From Colocasia esculenta (Eukaryota; Streptophyta; Magnoliopsida; Alismatales; Araceae), in NCBI GenBank assembly GCA_014218235.1, contig CM024760.1:140507245-140571244 (forward strand): a stretch of DNA of 64,000 nt, given 5' to 3'. Both the position numbers and the translations under genes were made by a program. Each line of letters opens with the position of its first letter. The first letter of the stretch is position 1. This document shows, in pieces, positions 1-12,068 of this stretch. A model generated the notes under the pieces. That model ran no database searches. It saw nothing but the letters and a program-made list of their open reading frames with translations, and was not told the origin of the DNA.

Positions 1-152
1 TCCATTGTCATTCAAGTCATAAATGTAATCCTTGAAGTGGAAGCAAGCCTCTAAGGTATGACCCGGTCCCTAATGAAATGCACAATAGCGGGAGGTATCA
101 ACATTGGGAGGCCATTGTAGTCGTTCCCTTGGCAGAGTGAGTGCATTGGCAG
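1..152 (-). pseudogene. C-terminal gag fragment of Tat/Ogre-type Ty3/gypsy element
   Basis: Read on the minus strand from 152 to 1, one frame gives a gag C-terminal motif with LPRERLQWPPNV, then YCAFH and GHTLEACFHFKDYIYDL. This resembles the Cys/His patch (C-x2-H-x4-GH-x4-C) known from Tat/Ogre/Athila gag proteins. One stop codon lies in the patch, directly after CAFH. The frame is the direct continuation of the gag at 22024-23416, from which it is separated by the hAT insertion at 153-22023. When the hAT and one 8-bp target copy are ignored, the gag frame resumes without a shift. The rest of this element lies outside the window to the left. Family assignment to Tat/Ogre rather than Athila is inference. 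Confidence 0.75.
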
Positions 153-167
153 TAGGGCTGCCAATGG

Positions 168-1440
168 ATGTTTGAAATTTGATATTTCGATCTATTTTTG
201 CAATTTTTATAGGACTCAGAGCTCCGATAAAATGGGTCCATTAAGTTATCGGATTCGGATTCGGGTTTCCGAATCAAATATCGGAAACAAAAAGACACGT
301 TTCCGAATCCAAAATTCCTATTTCGAGCCTAATGTGGCGAGAGACGAAGGGAAAGGCCAAAAGGGGTACCAAAAAGGAAAAAACCTAATCGCTTCGTGGG
401 AGAGGCTCGCACAGGCCTCCCCCCACTCCCAAATTGGTAACCAGTAGCAGCCTGGCCTTGCACCATTGCCCACTGGAGCTTCCCTCCATGCCCCATCTGA
501 CCTCCTTCTCCTCAGCGGCTCATCCAGTCGGTGACGACGACCAAGGTATCTGCTGCCCCCTTGCCCATCGGATCTTCCCTCCACACCTCATCTAAGCTCC
601 TTCCCCTCAGCCAGTTGGTGACTAAGTGATCTGTTACCCCCTTGCTCGCGACGTGCACAACCTTCACAGTAGGCCATTCTCACTCACGCATCTACAACTC
701 ATGGCTTTCCCCCTCTCGAGCTGTTCAGTCTGTTGACTCTGTTCCCAGGTTAGGCGGCCAAGTGACCGATCTGCTCCAGGCTCCCCCTCGCTCGCATGTC
801 CACACCTGACCAAGACATCGTACAACTCCTCCCTCACTCATGCATGCACGCTGGCCAACAATTGGCTCCACCATCTCCCTTGCTACAGAATGTTTTTTGG
901 TGGTCATTTGGGAGATTTCTCAACCATTCTCGTAGGTGTTGCTCATTTGTTTTTTATTTCCCTTAATATGATTACTACAAGAATGAGGAGTGGACCGAGT
1001 GGTATTGTGTCTAAAGAAGAGGAGGGGAGGAGCAAGCAGATGGTGGTGGAGGTTGGGGGTCAGCACTGATCAGTAGACATGAGGGCAGTGGCTACAAAAC
1101 GATTTTTTTGGATATTTTTTTTTACTTGAATTTTAGTTTGACTCTCTTGCTACAGAACGATTTCTCTTTGACATTATGGAGATTTTATTAGTTGATGTTG
1201 GTTTTATCGTATGTTGCTGCAGCATTGTTCAACTGAACTCCAGACTCCTCCCTTGGTCACAGTAGGACGCCATCCGACTCCACCTTCTCTTGCAGCAGTG
1301 TCGATGACATCAATCGGAGAAACAATTGCATCTACCCCTGGGTATATATTTAAATTCAAGCTTTACAATATTTGTTGACTAAGTGATTGTGATATTTACT
1401 TTGTGCAAAAATTATTCAACTATCTTATTTATTATCAGAA
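168..1440. other. hAT 5' noncoding region
   Basis: This stretch lies between the left inverted repeat and the transposase start. Positions 168-330 are AT-rich with repeated TTCCGAATC-like and TCGGATTCGG words, similar in style to the purine-rich subterminal region at the other end. Positions 330-900 are GC-richer and could include a 5' untranslated exon or captured sequence, but I recognise no protein motif in any frame. The short open frames here lack family motifs and are treated as chance. Confidence 0.5.
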
Positions 1441-3209
1441 TGGCAGAAAGTGTTGCAATTGAGGTTGAGAGTGATCCTCCAACAGCATCACCAGCATCTC
1501 CTCCCATTTGCAGTATTGTTCTGCATTTAAGAGGACAAAGAAACAAGGACAAATTGATGTAGGACAAATGCTTCTTGCTCATGGTGCGAATAGTGATGGA
1601 AGAAATAGCCTTGAATGTGTTCACTTTGATAAAAAAACATGTCGAGATCTTTTAGCAAAAATGGAGATCATGCATAAGATTCCTTTTGTGTTTGTTGAGT
1701 AGCACTATTTCAAGCTATTTTTTAACAAATTTACAGCCACACTTTAAGCTTGTTGGACGCACATCAATTAAAGCTGATTGCATGAAAGTGTATGAGGAAG
1801 AGAAGAGAAACTTGTATTGCATGCTTAAAGAGACATCTTCCCGAGTTAGTATCACTGTTGATTTGTGGACTTCTGCTTGTTCTGATTCATATTAGCATTG
1901 ACTTTCCATTATATTGATAAAGAATGGAAGCTACAGAAACTGATTTTGAATTTCTTGAATGTGAAATCTCATAGTGGTGCAAATATTACGAAAGTCATTC
2001 AGAGTAAATTGTTTAATTGAAACATAGATGGAAAACTTTGCAGCATAGTTTTGGACAATGCTTTTTCAAATAATATGCTTACAAGACAGCTTTCTGATAT
2101 TCTTCTACCTCGTGGTTGTCTACTTTTGAATGGCAAACTATTTCGAGTTCGTTGTTGTTGTCATGTACTGAATTTGATTGTTCAAGTAGGATTGGGTCCA
2201 TTATCACAAACAATCACAAAAATTCGAGAAAGTGTAAGACGTGAGAAGTTCACATGCTCGATTGGAACATTTTAGAAAAGCTGCAGAACAAGCAAGATGC
2301 TTGCAATTGCATATGAATTTCATGGTGCATTTGATCGTTTGTCCTACTTTAATGAAGATTACAAAGGTCCTCCATCTTCTGAAGAATAGGAAAATGTGAA
2401 AATTGCAAAAGATTGCTTACAATTGTTTGATGATGTGACAAATAAAATTTCAAGAACAAGATATCCTACTGTGAATCTCTATTTTAATGATATATGTCTT
2501 GTTCATTGTACATTGAAAAAGTGGTTGCATTCTATACACCCTTTTGTGCTAGCTATGCCTACTTGCATGCTTGAGAAATTTAACAAGTATTGGAGTACTT
2601 TGAGTTTAGTATTATCTTTTGGATGCATTTTGGATCCTAGATATAAAATGAAGTCAATTGAATTCTTCTTTGAGAAGATTTACAATGAGAACTTTGGGAA
2701 TGAAGTTGCAACAAGAATTCATCATATCAAAGATTCTTTTGTTCAATTGTATAATGTGTATGTGGATCAAATGGCAAAAAGAGCTGATACATTTAGTCAT
2801 TCTAATGATGCAAGTGGAGATGGAAGCAATTTTATGAATACTGGAGTAAGATGTGTTTCTGGTTGTTCTATAGTTATGAGTGAATTGTTGGAGCTTGAAT
2901 CTTTTCTTAAAGAGAATTCTTCAAGTCAAGTTATAAAATCAAATTTGGATTCATACTTAGATAATCCTGTTCTTAGTTCATGAAACGAGAACTTTGATAT
3001 CTTAGTTTGGTGAAAAGATAATGAAGGAGAGTATCCTATTCTTGCTATGATGGCTCGTGATATCTTAGGTATTCCTATATCCACTGTTGCATCTGAGTCA
3101 GCTATTAGCACTGGAGGGAGAATTCTTGATTCTTATCGAAGTTCTTTAAACCCATATACAGTGGAAAGTTTGATTTGTTGCCAAGATTGGCTAAGACAAT
3201 CATTAGAAG
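1441..3209 (+). pseudogene. hAT transposase, main exon, disrupted
   Basis: An ATG at 1441 opens MAESVAIEVESDPPT. Recognisable blocks follow in several frames: FDKKTCRDLLAKM, HFKLVGRTSIKADCMKVYEEE, ISITVDLWTS-like (1857-1880), LDNAFSNNM, CHVLNLIVQVGL, KNR-like linker, then FGCILDPRYKMKSIEFFF and the C-terminal hATC dimerisation block (YPILAMMARDILGIPISTVASE, about 3030-3100) up to CQDWLRQSLEG. These are standard Ac/hAT transposase landmarks. The BED zinc finger expected near the N-terminus is missing, apparently by deletion at about 1508. In-frame stops occur near 1702, 1895, 2388, 2981 and 3012, and frames shift several times. The exon ends at a GT at 3210. A second, cleaner copy of the 3' half is at 7898-8801. 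Confidence 0.85.
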
Positions 3210-3280
3210 GTATCATAATTTTTTAATGTTTTGTATTCTTATAGTTTGAAAACTAACTACATTTATTTGAATTTTGTTAG

Positions 3281-3434
3281 TTGCACCTTCAAGTATATTA
3301 GTTGGAAAATTTTCTACCATATCGATGGCTCAGAAGATAGAATCAGAACGTTCTGATGGGGGAGAGGAAGGAAGTAGGGTTATAGTGGATGAAAATTTAT
3401 GTGATGAGGAAGATGATGATCTAAGTTTCTCTAG
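3281..3434 (+). pseudogene. hAT transposase exon 2
   Basis: A TTTTGTTAG acceptor precedes 3281 and a GT donor follows 3434. The exon reads in frame as an acidic tail with SSILVGKFSTISMAQKIESE and DEEDDDLSFS. The same exon is duplicated at 11832-11998. The downstream intron is where the Tekay element inserted. The splice sites are inferred from sequence alone; the frame joins correctly to exon 3 at 21214. Confidence 0.6.
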
Positions 3435-3499
3435 GTAATCATTAATTTCTCTACTCACTCATTTCTTTATTTATATAGCACTTGTGTGTTTATATCTCA

Positions 3500-5572
3500 T
3501 GTGACGGTCCTCGCCGTTCAGGCCAGTTAACCTAATAACGTGCCCGACATGACTCCGTTTCCTGCGATCGGGCCATAGCCTCGCAAGGGATATCATTCAC
3601 ACATGTCCGTGAAAATATAAAAGAACATGTTGAACACATATAAGATTTCATTTCTCAAACATATCCACATGAAATGTACAAACTCAGTTCCATACATAGT
3701 CATAGTATAGGATACAACAGCCCAGGACAAACCCCCAAGGCTTAACAAAAGGAAACATTACTCTGCTGGTGGCGAAGGCCCGATTCCACTACGGTGCTGA
3801 CTGGAACTAGAGGAGGGACGGAAATCCTCCTGCTCTCCTTCACCTGGAAGATAAAGGGGTGAGCCTCACAAGTTACTGGCTCAGAAGGGCAACTCCCCCA
3901 AAACCGAGAAACACAATATATATAACAAAGCTGTAAAGCATTTAAAAGATATAATCACCTATGCATGATGCTACAGTTGTAAGTAAATAAACGGCAAACC
4001 ACATACGCGTGTACAAGCTATAGAAGGGCATACTGCACACGAGTCACGAGAACTGGTTCGCGACACCAGCCATAAACCCGAACAAACAACACAAGTCTAC
4101 CTCAGCCTCGCAGCCACGGACGAAAGGTCTAGCTGCCGCTCCACCTCAACAAGGTCAAGAACTATGGAGACAAACCACACCACACCTGTAGACTACACCG
4201 CTGTAGGCCCCAAGCCTGACACCTTTAGGGACTCCAGCTGAGAACCCTAAAGTGAGGCACTAGAAACAGGGCTAGCTGGGGACCAGTACGTCTACTGGTG
4301 TTCGTCCCCCAACCTAGAGCGCGCTACAAGCGACCACATACCCACAAACATGAGTCGCTGTCCCCTGTCATCTTTCCCTCAGCCGGACGTACAACTCAAA
4401 CTCAGGAGTGAGGGTGTCCAGGAAGACGACACAAACCTTGATGGTGCACATCGTACCGGGACAAGCCCTGAGCACTCGGTGCTATGGTAATCAACTGGAG
4501 AGGTAACCACAGAAGGCGTGACAACCCAACCCGTTATTCACACATTTCCAAGCAAAACCCATCATTATCGATCACCGTATAAGCCGACACAACCTAAACA
4601 GGTCCTACATTGCATTGCCAACATAGCCCAAGCAGTGTAGGACAGGAACCTGACAGACTGGCCACAGAACCCCAAAGCTCGAGTGGCCACATTTCAAAAC
4701 ACGTCCAACACAGTAGCCGCCTATCAACTTGAATCGCGACGAACTTACCTGCCACCTTAAGGTCTGAATCGCGACGGCTCATGTCGTTGCGTTCACATGA
4801 ATTGCGACGACTGGTTCCGTCACCTTTCAGACAGTAGAAGCGAGCCCTGAACTACCATTTCGGAAATCACTCCACAGAGCCATACACGCATGTAAAGCAG
4901 GAAATAGCAGTTCAAATGAGACCCTAACATGCTCATCTAGTTTCCACAACCAAAACCTCAAACCCTAACCTACACAGTCCACACAAAGGAAAACAGGTCA
5001 GAATTCCCCTACCAATAAGTGAAATGTAAATCCGACACCACCCGGGGATTCCTCACACTTCGAAGCTCCTCCTCGTGCTGGAATCACGCCGAACGGACAC
5101 CAGAATAGCCACAATCAGCCAAATTCCTCTTCAAAACTGCAACAGAGCCTTCCCCAGCTAAACAGTGCAACTGCACTATTTGGCCAAGGGCAGAAGCTCA
5201 AAACACACTGTGTTTAAATCGCGTCGTGTCTGCTCGCCGCATTTAGAAACGCAACGGACCTCGACGACACGTTTAAACCCTGACGTCCTTGCATGCACCA
5301 CGCGGCGCGCATGCAGCGGTGCTCACATAACAGCGGTGCTAAATCGCATCGATGCAGGTCGTCGCGTTCAACTAAGAGTCGAGTCATTTGTCTTCGACGC
5401 GTTCTTAGTGAGCCCGACAGAGGTCTGTTTGGGCTGGGAATTCCAACCCTCCAGCCTCCCACCTGCTGCAACAAACCTATAAAAATACATATAGACCCAC
5501 ATGGTTTACCAATGGGCCATAGATTGGCCCCCAAACCCGATAAACTACGATCCGAACGTACTGATTATTACA
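3500..5572 (-). repeat. Tekay-type LTR, duplicated copy
   Basis: This is a 2,073-bp LTR with TGTGACGG at its plus-strand left end and TTATTACA at its right. It is preceded by TCTCA (3495-3499), the same target sequence as the parental insertion. It is the 3' LTR of a minus-strand element of which only the 3' half was duplicated. It holds clusters of TCGCGA-type words near 4733-4812 and 5218-5400. A 105-codon open frame inside (5165-5482) recurs in all three LTR copies but has no recognisable motif. Confidence 0.85.
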
Positions 5573-7897
5573 TTACTATCACCTAAAAAGAATTTTGTCC
5601 TCAAAATAAAAGGAATAAATGCATATAGTAATGCAACACATATACGACTATCACCTAAAAAGATTTTAACGCTTACTCAAACATGTATGGATACGTCTTG
5701 TACATTTCATCGGCCAACTCCCAAGTATCTTCACCACCCTGCCTGTTCTCCCATCTGATCTTTACTAGCTTAATGTTCTTATTCCTTAACCTTTGTGTCC
5801 GTCTGCCTGTAATCATAACTGGATATTCTGGCATAGATATATCTGGCATCAAATCATCTCGTGTATAACTGACAATTTGAGATGGATCCTGAATGTACCT
5901 CTTTAACATTGAGACATGGAAAACGTCGTGAGCAACCGTGAAGTCTACTGGAAGCTCCAACTTGTAAGCTGTCTCACCGATCCATTCCAAAATCTGAAAC
6001 GGACCCACATACCTGGGACTCAACTTGCTTTTCTTGCTGAATCTCAAAACACCTTGGTTGGAGAAACTCTCAAAACCACATAATCGCCAACTTCAAACTG
6101 TAGGGGCCTGCAATGGGTATCCGCATAACTCTTTTGCCTGCTCTGCGCCATTTGAAGCTTCTCCTTGATGAACTTTATCATTTCTACACATTGCTGCACC
6201 AATTCCGGTCCCATCACCTACCTTTCACACACTTCATGCCAATTCATCAGTGTCTTGCAAGGTCTTCCATAAATTGCCTCATACGGTGCCATGCCGATAC
6301 TTGTGTGATAGCTGTTGTTGTAAGCAAACTCAACCATGCCAAGGTGCTGCTCCCATCTGCCTCCCCAAACTAGACAACAAGCCCGAAGCATATCCTCAAT
6401 AGTCTAGATTGTTCTCTTCGTCTGTCCATCAGTTTAAGGATGGTATGCTGAACTATACCTCAACTGTGTGCCCACAACCCTCTACAAACTCCTCCAAAGC
6501 CGGATGTAAACCTGGGATCCTTGTCTGAAACAATAGTGACCGGTATTCAATGCAATGGCACAATCCTCTCAACATATAACCTCGCTAATCTGTCCACTGC
6601 CCATGACATACTTACCACTAACAACCTGCATACCTTTGTCAACCTGTCAACAAAGACCCAAATGCCGTTGTGTCCTGACATTGTCCTGGGTAAATCTGCA
6701 ACAAAGTCCATGACTATATCATCCCCCTTCCACTATGATATTGGTAACGACTGCAATAAACCTCCTGGCCTTTGATGCTCTGCTTTGACTTGCTGGTACA
6801 CTAAACACCTTGCTATGAATTCTGCTATCTCCCTCTTCATGCTTGGCCACCAGAAATATTTCTTCAAATCTTGGTAGATCTTGGTGCTCCCGGGGTGTAT
6901 GGTGTACCTAGACCAATGTGCTTGCTCTAATACTTTCTGCTTCACACCAGCTTCACTTGGAACATACAATCTGTGCCTGAACCGGACCACACAATCATCA
7001 TCTATGGTGACATCTTCCATCTTCACAATATCAGCCAAGTTCTCATCAACCTTTTGTGCTTCTATAATCTGCCAATACAAAGACGGCTCCACTGTGCTGC
7101 TAGATAACATTGCCCTTCACTGGCTACTTGGAACAATCAAAGAATTTTCTGCCACATCTTCATACAACTTCCATTCCCTCATCATCAAGTGACTCATGAC
7201 CGCTTTCCTGCTTAAAGCATCTGCTACTACATTTGCCTTGCCTGGGTGATATGCCAAACTGAAATCATAATCCTTGAGATATTCCATCCACCTACGCTGC
7301 CTCAAATTCAAGTCCTTCTGTGAAAAGATATACTTCAAGCTTTTGTGGTCCGTGAATATCTCAAATCTTTCACCATACAAGTAGTGCCGCCATATCTTCA
7401 ATGCAAACACAACTGCTGCCATATCTATGTCATGTGTGGGGTAATTTTCCTCATGCTGCTTCAATTGCCTTGATGCATAAGCCACCACCTTCCCATGTTG
7501 CATAAGCACTGCCCCAAGTCCTCTCCTGTATGCATCTGTATATAGCACAAAACCACCTCGGCCTGATGGAATTTCCAATATTGGTGCTGAAGTGAGCCGC
7601 TTCTTCAACTCCATGAAACTGCGCCTGTAATCGGATGACCATATAAATGGTATTCCTTTCCTGGTAAGCCTCGTCATCGGTGCTGCAATCTTGGAGAAGT
7701 CTTTAATAAACCGTCTGTAATATCCTGCCATACCAAGAAAACTCCTAATCTCTGACACTGTTCTTGGTTCCTCCCATTTCATAACGGCTTCCACTTTTGC
7801 TAGATCTACTGCAACACCTTCACCTGAAATGACATGCCCCAAAAACTGTATCTCTTTAAGCCAAAACTCACACTTACTGAAATTTACATAATGTTCC
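5573..7897 (-). pseudogene. Tekay pol fragment (RNase H, integrase, chromodomain-like tail), duplicated copy
   Basis: Read on the minus strand from 7897 downwards: the end of RT (YVNFSKCEFWL, FLGHVISGEGV), then RNase H (TDAYRRGLGAVLMQ, FTDHKSLKYIF, ADALSRK), the integrase zinc region and, after frame breaks, the integrase C-terminus (PRYVGPFQIL, HDVFHVSMLKRY) with a chromodomain-like tail ending TWELADEMYKTYPYMFE. That order and tail are characteristic of Tekay/Del chromoviruses. The piece is cut at 7897 by the duplication junction, so gag, protease and most of RT are absent. The zinc patch reads CLVYQQ, with the second Cys replaced by Tyr, whereas the other copy reads CLVCQQ. It is non-functional. 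Confidence 0.85.
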
Positions 7898-8801
7898 AAG
7901 ATGCTTGCAGTTGCATATGAATTTCTTGGTGCATTTGATCATTTGTCTTACTTTAATGAAGATTACAAAGGTCCTCCATCTTATGAAGAATGGGAAAATG
8001 TGAAAATTGCAAAAGATAGTTTACAATTGTTTGATGATGTGACAAATAAAATTTCAAGAACAAGATATCCTACTGTGAATCTCTATTTTAATGATTTATG
8101 TCTTGTTCATTGTACATTGAAAAAGTGGTTGCATTGGATACACCCTTTTGTGCAAGCTATGCCTACTTGCATGCTTGAGAAATTTAACAAGTATTCGAGT
8201 ACTTTGAGTTTAGTATTATCTTTTGGATGCATTTTGGATCCTAGATATAAAATGAAGTCAATTGAATTCTTCTTTGAGAAGATTTACAATGAGAACTTTG
8301 GGAATGAAGTTGCAACAAGAATTCATCGTATCAAAGATTCTTTTGTTCAATTGTCTAATGTGTATGTGGATCAAATGGCAAAACGAGCTGATACATTTAG
8401 TCATTCTAATGTTGCAAGTGGAGATGGAAGCAATTTTATGAATACTGGAGTAAGATGTGTTTCTGGTTGTTCTATAGTTATGAGTGAATTGTTGGAGCTT
8501 GAATCTTTTCTGAAAGAGAATTCTTCAAGTCAAGTTACAAAATCAAATTTGGATTCATACTTAGATAATCCTGTTCTTAGTTCATGCAACGAGAACTTTG
8601 ATATCTTAGTTTGGTGGAAAGATAATGAAGGAAAGTATCCTATTCTTGCTATGATGGCCCGTGATATCTTAGGTATTCCTATATCCACTGTTGCATCTGA
8701 GTCAGCTATTAGCACTGGAGGGAGAATTCTTGATTCTTATCGAAGTTCTTTAAACCCATCTACAGTGGATAGTTTGATTTGTTGTCAAGATTGGCTAAGA
8801 C
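7898..8801 (+). pseudogene. hAT transposase C-terminal half, second copy, open reading frame preserved
   Basis: A continuous frame of about 300 codons (7901 to the solo LTR) covers the linker, FGCILDPRYKMKSIEFFFEKIY and the hATC dimerisation block (ARDILGIPISTVASESA, about 8658-8708). It matches 2294-3190 closely, but the three stops of that copy (near 2388, 2981 and 3012) read as sense codons here. The frame terminates only because the solo LTR at 8802 supplies a TAG. It continues after that insertion at 11762. It lacks the N-terminal half, so it is a remnant rather than a working transposase. Confidence 0.85.
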
Positions 8802-11761
8802 TGTAGCAACCTGAATTTTTAAGAAAAATAAAAATTTAAATAAAGAATTAAAACCTAGATAAATGGGTATTTAAATGAAAAGAGCATTAAATAAAACCCA
8901 TTAAATGGAAAAGAGTAATGGGCTTTGCTTAATGGACCCTCTAGAATTTATTGGGTCAAAATATGAATTTACAAAGGGAGAATAATAAGAAAATACCCTA
9001 AATTCGGAGTTTAATTATCTCATAATTGGAAAAAGGGTTATTAAAGTAATAAAAGTGGCAATTAGAGTTGGAATAGGATTCCTAAACCTACCCCATATAG
9101 TCTAGCACGAATTTAGATACTATCCTAACCCAATTGGAGATTGGAAAGCAAGAGAGGAAAGGTGGAGTTAGGAAATCTCCGAATTAAGAGGAATTTGAGT
9201 AGTAGTAGGAATAGGAACTTGTGTTTATATAAATACACCTCTTAAATCCTCATGGCCGACCCTAGCTCGTGCAAAGGGGTTCTTGGACGTGGGGAAGAGG
9301 CCAAGGAGGAGGAGAAATCGAGGAGAGTAAGATCCATCAAGCTTCTTCCTTCGTTCTTGGAGTTCTAAGCCCTAGAAGATAAATCGAGTCAAAGGTAGGC
9401 ATTCTCACGAGCAAAACTCAATTAAATCCATCTGTAGATTGTTCCATACATCAGGAACAAAAGCCCTCTTGTTTCACTCTTTTTCATCGAGCCAATCTTT
9501 TGTTCTTGATTTTAGAAGATCTGCAAACATGATAACCCCGAGACATCATGTTTAATTCTTATCTCCTTGTACACTTGATCCCATGCTACAAAATTTTTAT
9601 TGTAAATACTTGATCTTGTTAGGGATCTTTTGACCCCAAAAGCCCTAATTTTTGTTGAGCATGTTACTCGAATTAAATCCATCTTGCTCCCTGTGTCATG
9701 TTCTATGTTACTCATTCTTGTTCGTTCTTGAACCATGTTCAAACCATGCTCTCTCTCGAATTCCTAATTACTGGAAGTACTCTCGCATGTCTAGTTTCAT
9801 TTGTCACTGATTTCGTGATTTTTCATCATGTATATAATTAGTTATGATTTTCTAAATGACCCTGTATCAAAATTTGAATGTTCTGGTCCGCAATCCAATG
9901 TCTGGTCTGACTCCTGTCAGAGTCAGGCGCAGACCACCAGATCGCGACTGCCCGATATGTCGCCTTCTGTGGTCCGATTGCGACAGCCTACCCGTCGCGA
10001 CCAAGAAGGCGATAGGTAAGCCGTCGCGTTTCCAGTACCTGAACAGATAGCCCTGTCGCGACCCGTACAGGACCCTGTCGCGATGTGGCCTGACCCTGTC
10101 GCAATCCTCATTGGCCTATGTCGCCTTCACAAGTTTTTGATGAAAACCCATAAAAAATTATTTCTGTCGCTTTCTAAATAATTCTTACACCTTTTTACAG
10201 TTATACCCCCAGTAAAAACTTGTTTTAAAAAAATGGAGCTACATTGAATGATTCAAAATACATATTCACGACTTCTTTTCTATCTATGATTTCTCTTACA
10301 CATGCACACACATGAACCATCCATATATGGCTGAAATCTGGCACAAAATATCTCATAATGTATCTGGAAATTTATTGCAATAAAGTATATAAATTGCCCT
10401 ATTTTAAAGGACTTGTATTCGTTTCTTGCGTTGTTTATATACCGATATCGACGCTCCACTGTTCTAGAATTCCTCTAGAACGTCGAGTACCTGTTTTTTA
10501 TACTCACTTTACTTGGCTTGTGGTGAACTCTCCGTCGGATATTCCTTTCGCCAGACTAGTGAACCCTTGCATAAGGCCTCCGTAAGTCTCCTCTAATCAT
10601 GGATTCCCACATGGTCGACGAGCCGGTTGTACCATAACACCCATTACACCTTTAGGGATCGATATGATCCAAACGGCTATTAGAAGTTCACTCTTGTCTT
10701 GAATCACGTCGGACCTCTGGACTTGTGTATAACATGGCCAGCGGGAAGATCGTGAATTCCACCTGACTGCCAATACGACGTGCGCGTGTTGTGCAACTGT
10801 TACTATCGCCTATTTACTCGTCGCATTACGTGCAATGTCCACTAGCTCTCATCTGTACTCTACTCGCTCGTCTATTCACGTTCGCTCTACTATCTCATCT
10901 ATTCATCTAGTGCTCTCATCTACTTCTTGGTACTCTATATTGGCCATTGACTGATTGTCTAAAGATAAACAATATAACCAATGCCTGGCAATATATAAAG
11001 GGCCCGATCTGGTCCTAGGATGTGCGCCCGAAAGTGCTAGTGCCCATGGGAGTTAAATGATCAGAGTGTTTGGCATTACACTCAAGTGCTATCTATCTCG
11101 ACTATCTATATGACAATAAAAACACAAAACATGCTATACTCTCTCGATGTCTAGAATGACAAACAAGTGCTATACTCATCGTGCTATTATACTTGTGCTA
11201 GTTGTGCTATGGCCATTCTGCTATTCGTGCTATATTCGATACTTGTGCTATTTTTGGAAACTATACTCGATCTCGTGCTATTGTGCTATCCTGTTACATG
11301 TGTGCTATCTCTTGCTATATTTTGACTCTCTTGTACCTGCTATCTTTAGATACTCTGCCATTAAATGCGTTAATTATTTAAAGCCTGCTTGAGCCTGAGA
11401 TTTAAGTCCTACTGGGCGTTATCGCTCACCCTACATTAATTGATGTTGTGTTCTCAGGTGAGACCGAGGATGACACATACACTCACGAGGAAGGAAATGA
11501 CCAAGAGTGAAGCCAGGAGTACCCTCGAGTCATTAAGTTATCTTAGAGTTGTAGTTAGTTATTTCCTTTTATTGAAATGTAATTGGGCCCTATAGAATGG
11601 CTCTGATATTAGTGGTTGTAACTAGACATTTGAAAAGTTATTAATGAGAAAGATTTGCTTTAGTATTATTCAATGTGCAATGGTTTGATGTCTAGTATAC
11701 GCTCTATACCTTTTTCTTGCAACTGCCTTCGCGCTCCGATATTCCGCGTCGGGGCGTGACA
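8802..11761 (+). mobile_element. Solo LTR, Ty3/gypsy type, 2.96 kb
   Basis: It starts TGTAGCAACC and ends GCGTGACA, and is flanked by perfect 5-bp duplications AAGAC (8797-8801 and 11762-11766) inside hAT coding sequence whose uninterrupted version exists at 3190-3209. No primer site, gag or pol lies inside, so it is a solo LTR left by LTR-LTR recombination. A TATA-like TTATATAAATA is near 9222. Transcribed-side features include a cluster of GTCGCG/TCGCGA words (9943-10130) and many scattered GTGCTAT words (11000-11320). Start and end words resemble Tekay-type LTRs, so plus orientation is inferred. Confidence 0.88.
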
Positions 11762-12068
11762 AAGACAATCATTATAAGGTATCATAATTTTTTATTGTTT
11801 TATATTCTTATTATTTGAAAACTAACTACATTTATTTGAATTTTGTTAGTTGCACCTTCAAGTATATTAGTTGGAAATTTTTCTACCATATCGATGGCTC
11901 AGAAGATAGATTCAGAATGTTCTGATGGGGGAGAGGAAGGAAGTAGGGTTATAGTGGATGAAAATTTATGTGATGAGGAAGATGATGATCTAAGTTTCTC
12001 TAGGTAATCATTAATTTCTCTACTCACTCATTTCTTTATTTATATAGCACTTGTGTGTTTATATCTCA
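11762..12068 (+). pseudogene. hAT transposase 3' end, second copy (intron plus exon 2)
   Basis: This continues the transposase copy interrupted by the solo LTR. It contains the end of the main exon (AAGACAATCATTA), the short intron and the acidic exon 2 (11832-11998), then the intron up to the TCTCA target at 12064-12068. It corresponds to 3195-3499 with few differences. Confidence 0.8.

Larger units (their letters stand above)
2294..7897. repeat. Tandem segmental duplication, unit 1 (hAT 3' half plus half of Tekay element)
   Basis: The unit begins at AAGATGCTTGCA in the transposase and runs through hAT sequence (2294-3499), a Tekay LTR (3500-5572) and Tekay internal sequence to 7897. At 7898 the same hAT word AAGATGCTTGCA begins again. 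The Tekay part aligns to 12069-16445 and the hAT part to 7898-8801 plus 11762-12068. The two copies are near-identical by eye, and LTR 3500-5572 resembles LTR 12069-14153 more closely than either resembles 18957-21041. The duplication therefore happened after the Tekay insertion. Confidence 0.85.

Noticed and set aside
318..584. Arg/Gly-rich minus-strand ORF in the hAT 5' region as a captured gene
   Set aside because: No recognisable domain, no splice signals in consistent frame and composition explained by local GC content.
5165..5482. A 105-codon ORF conserved in three places (also 13746-14063 and 20634-20906)
   Set aside because: It lies in the three LTR copies and is conserved because they are recent copies; the third copy is shortened and the protein has no motif.
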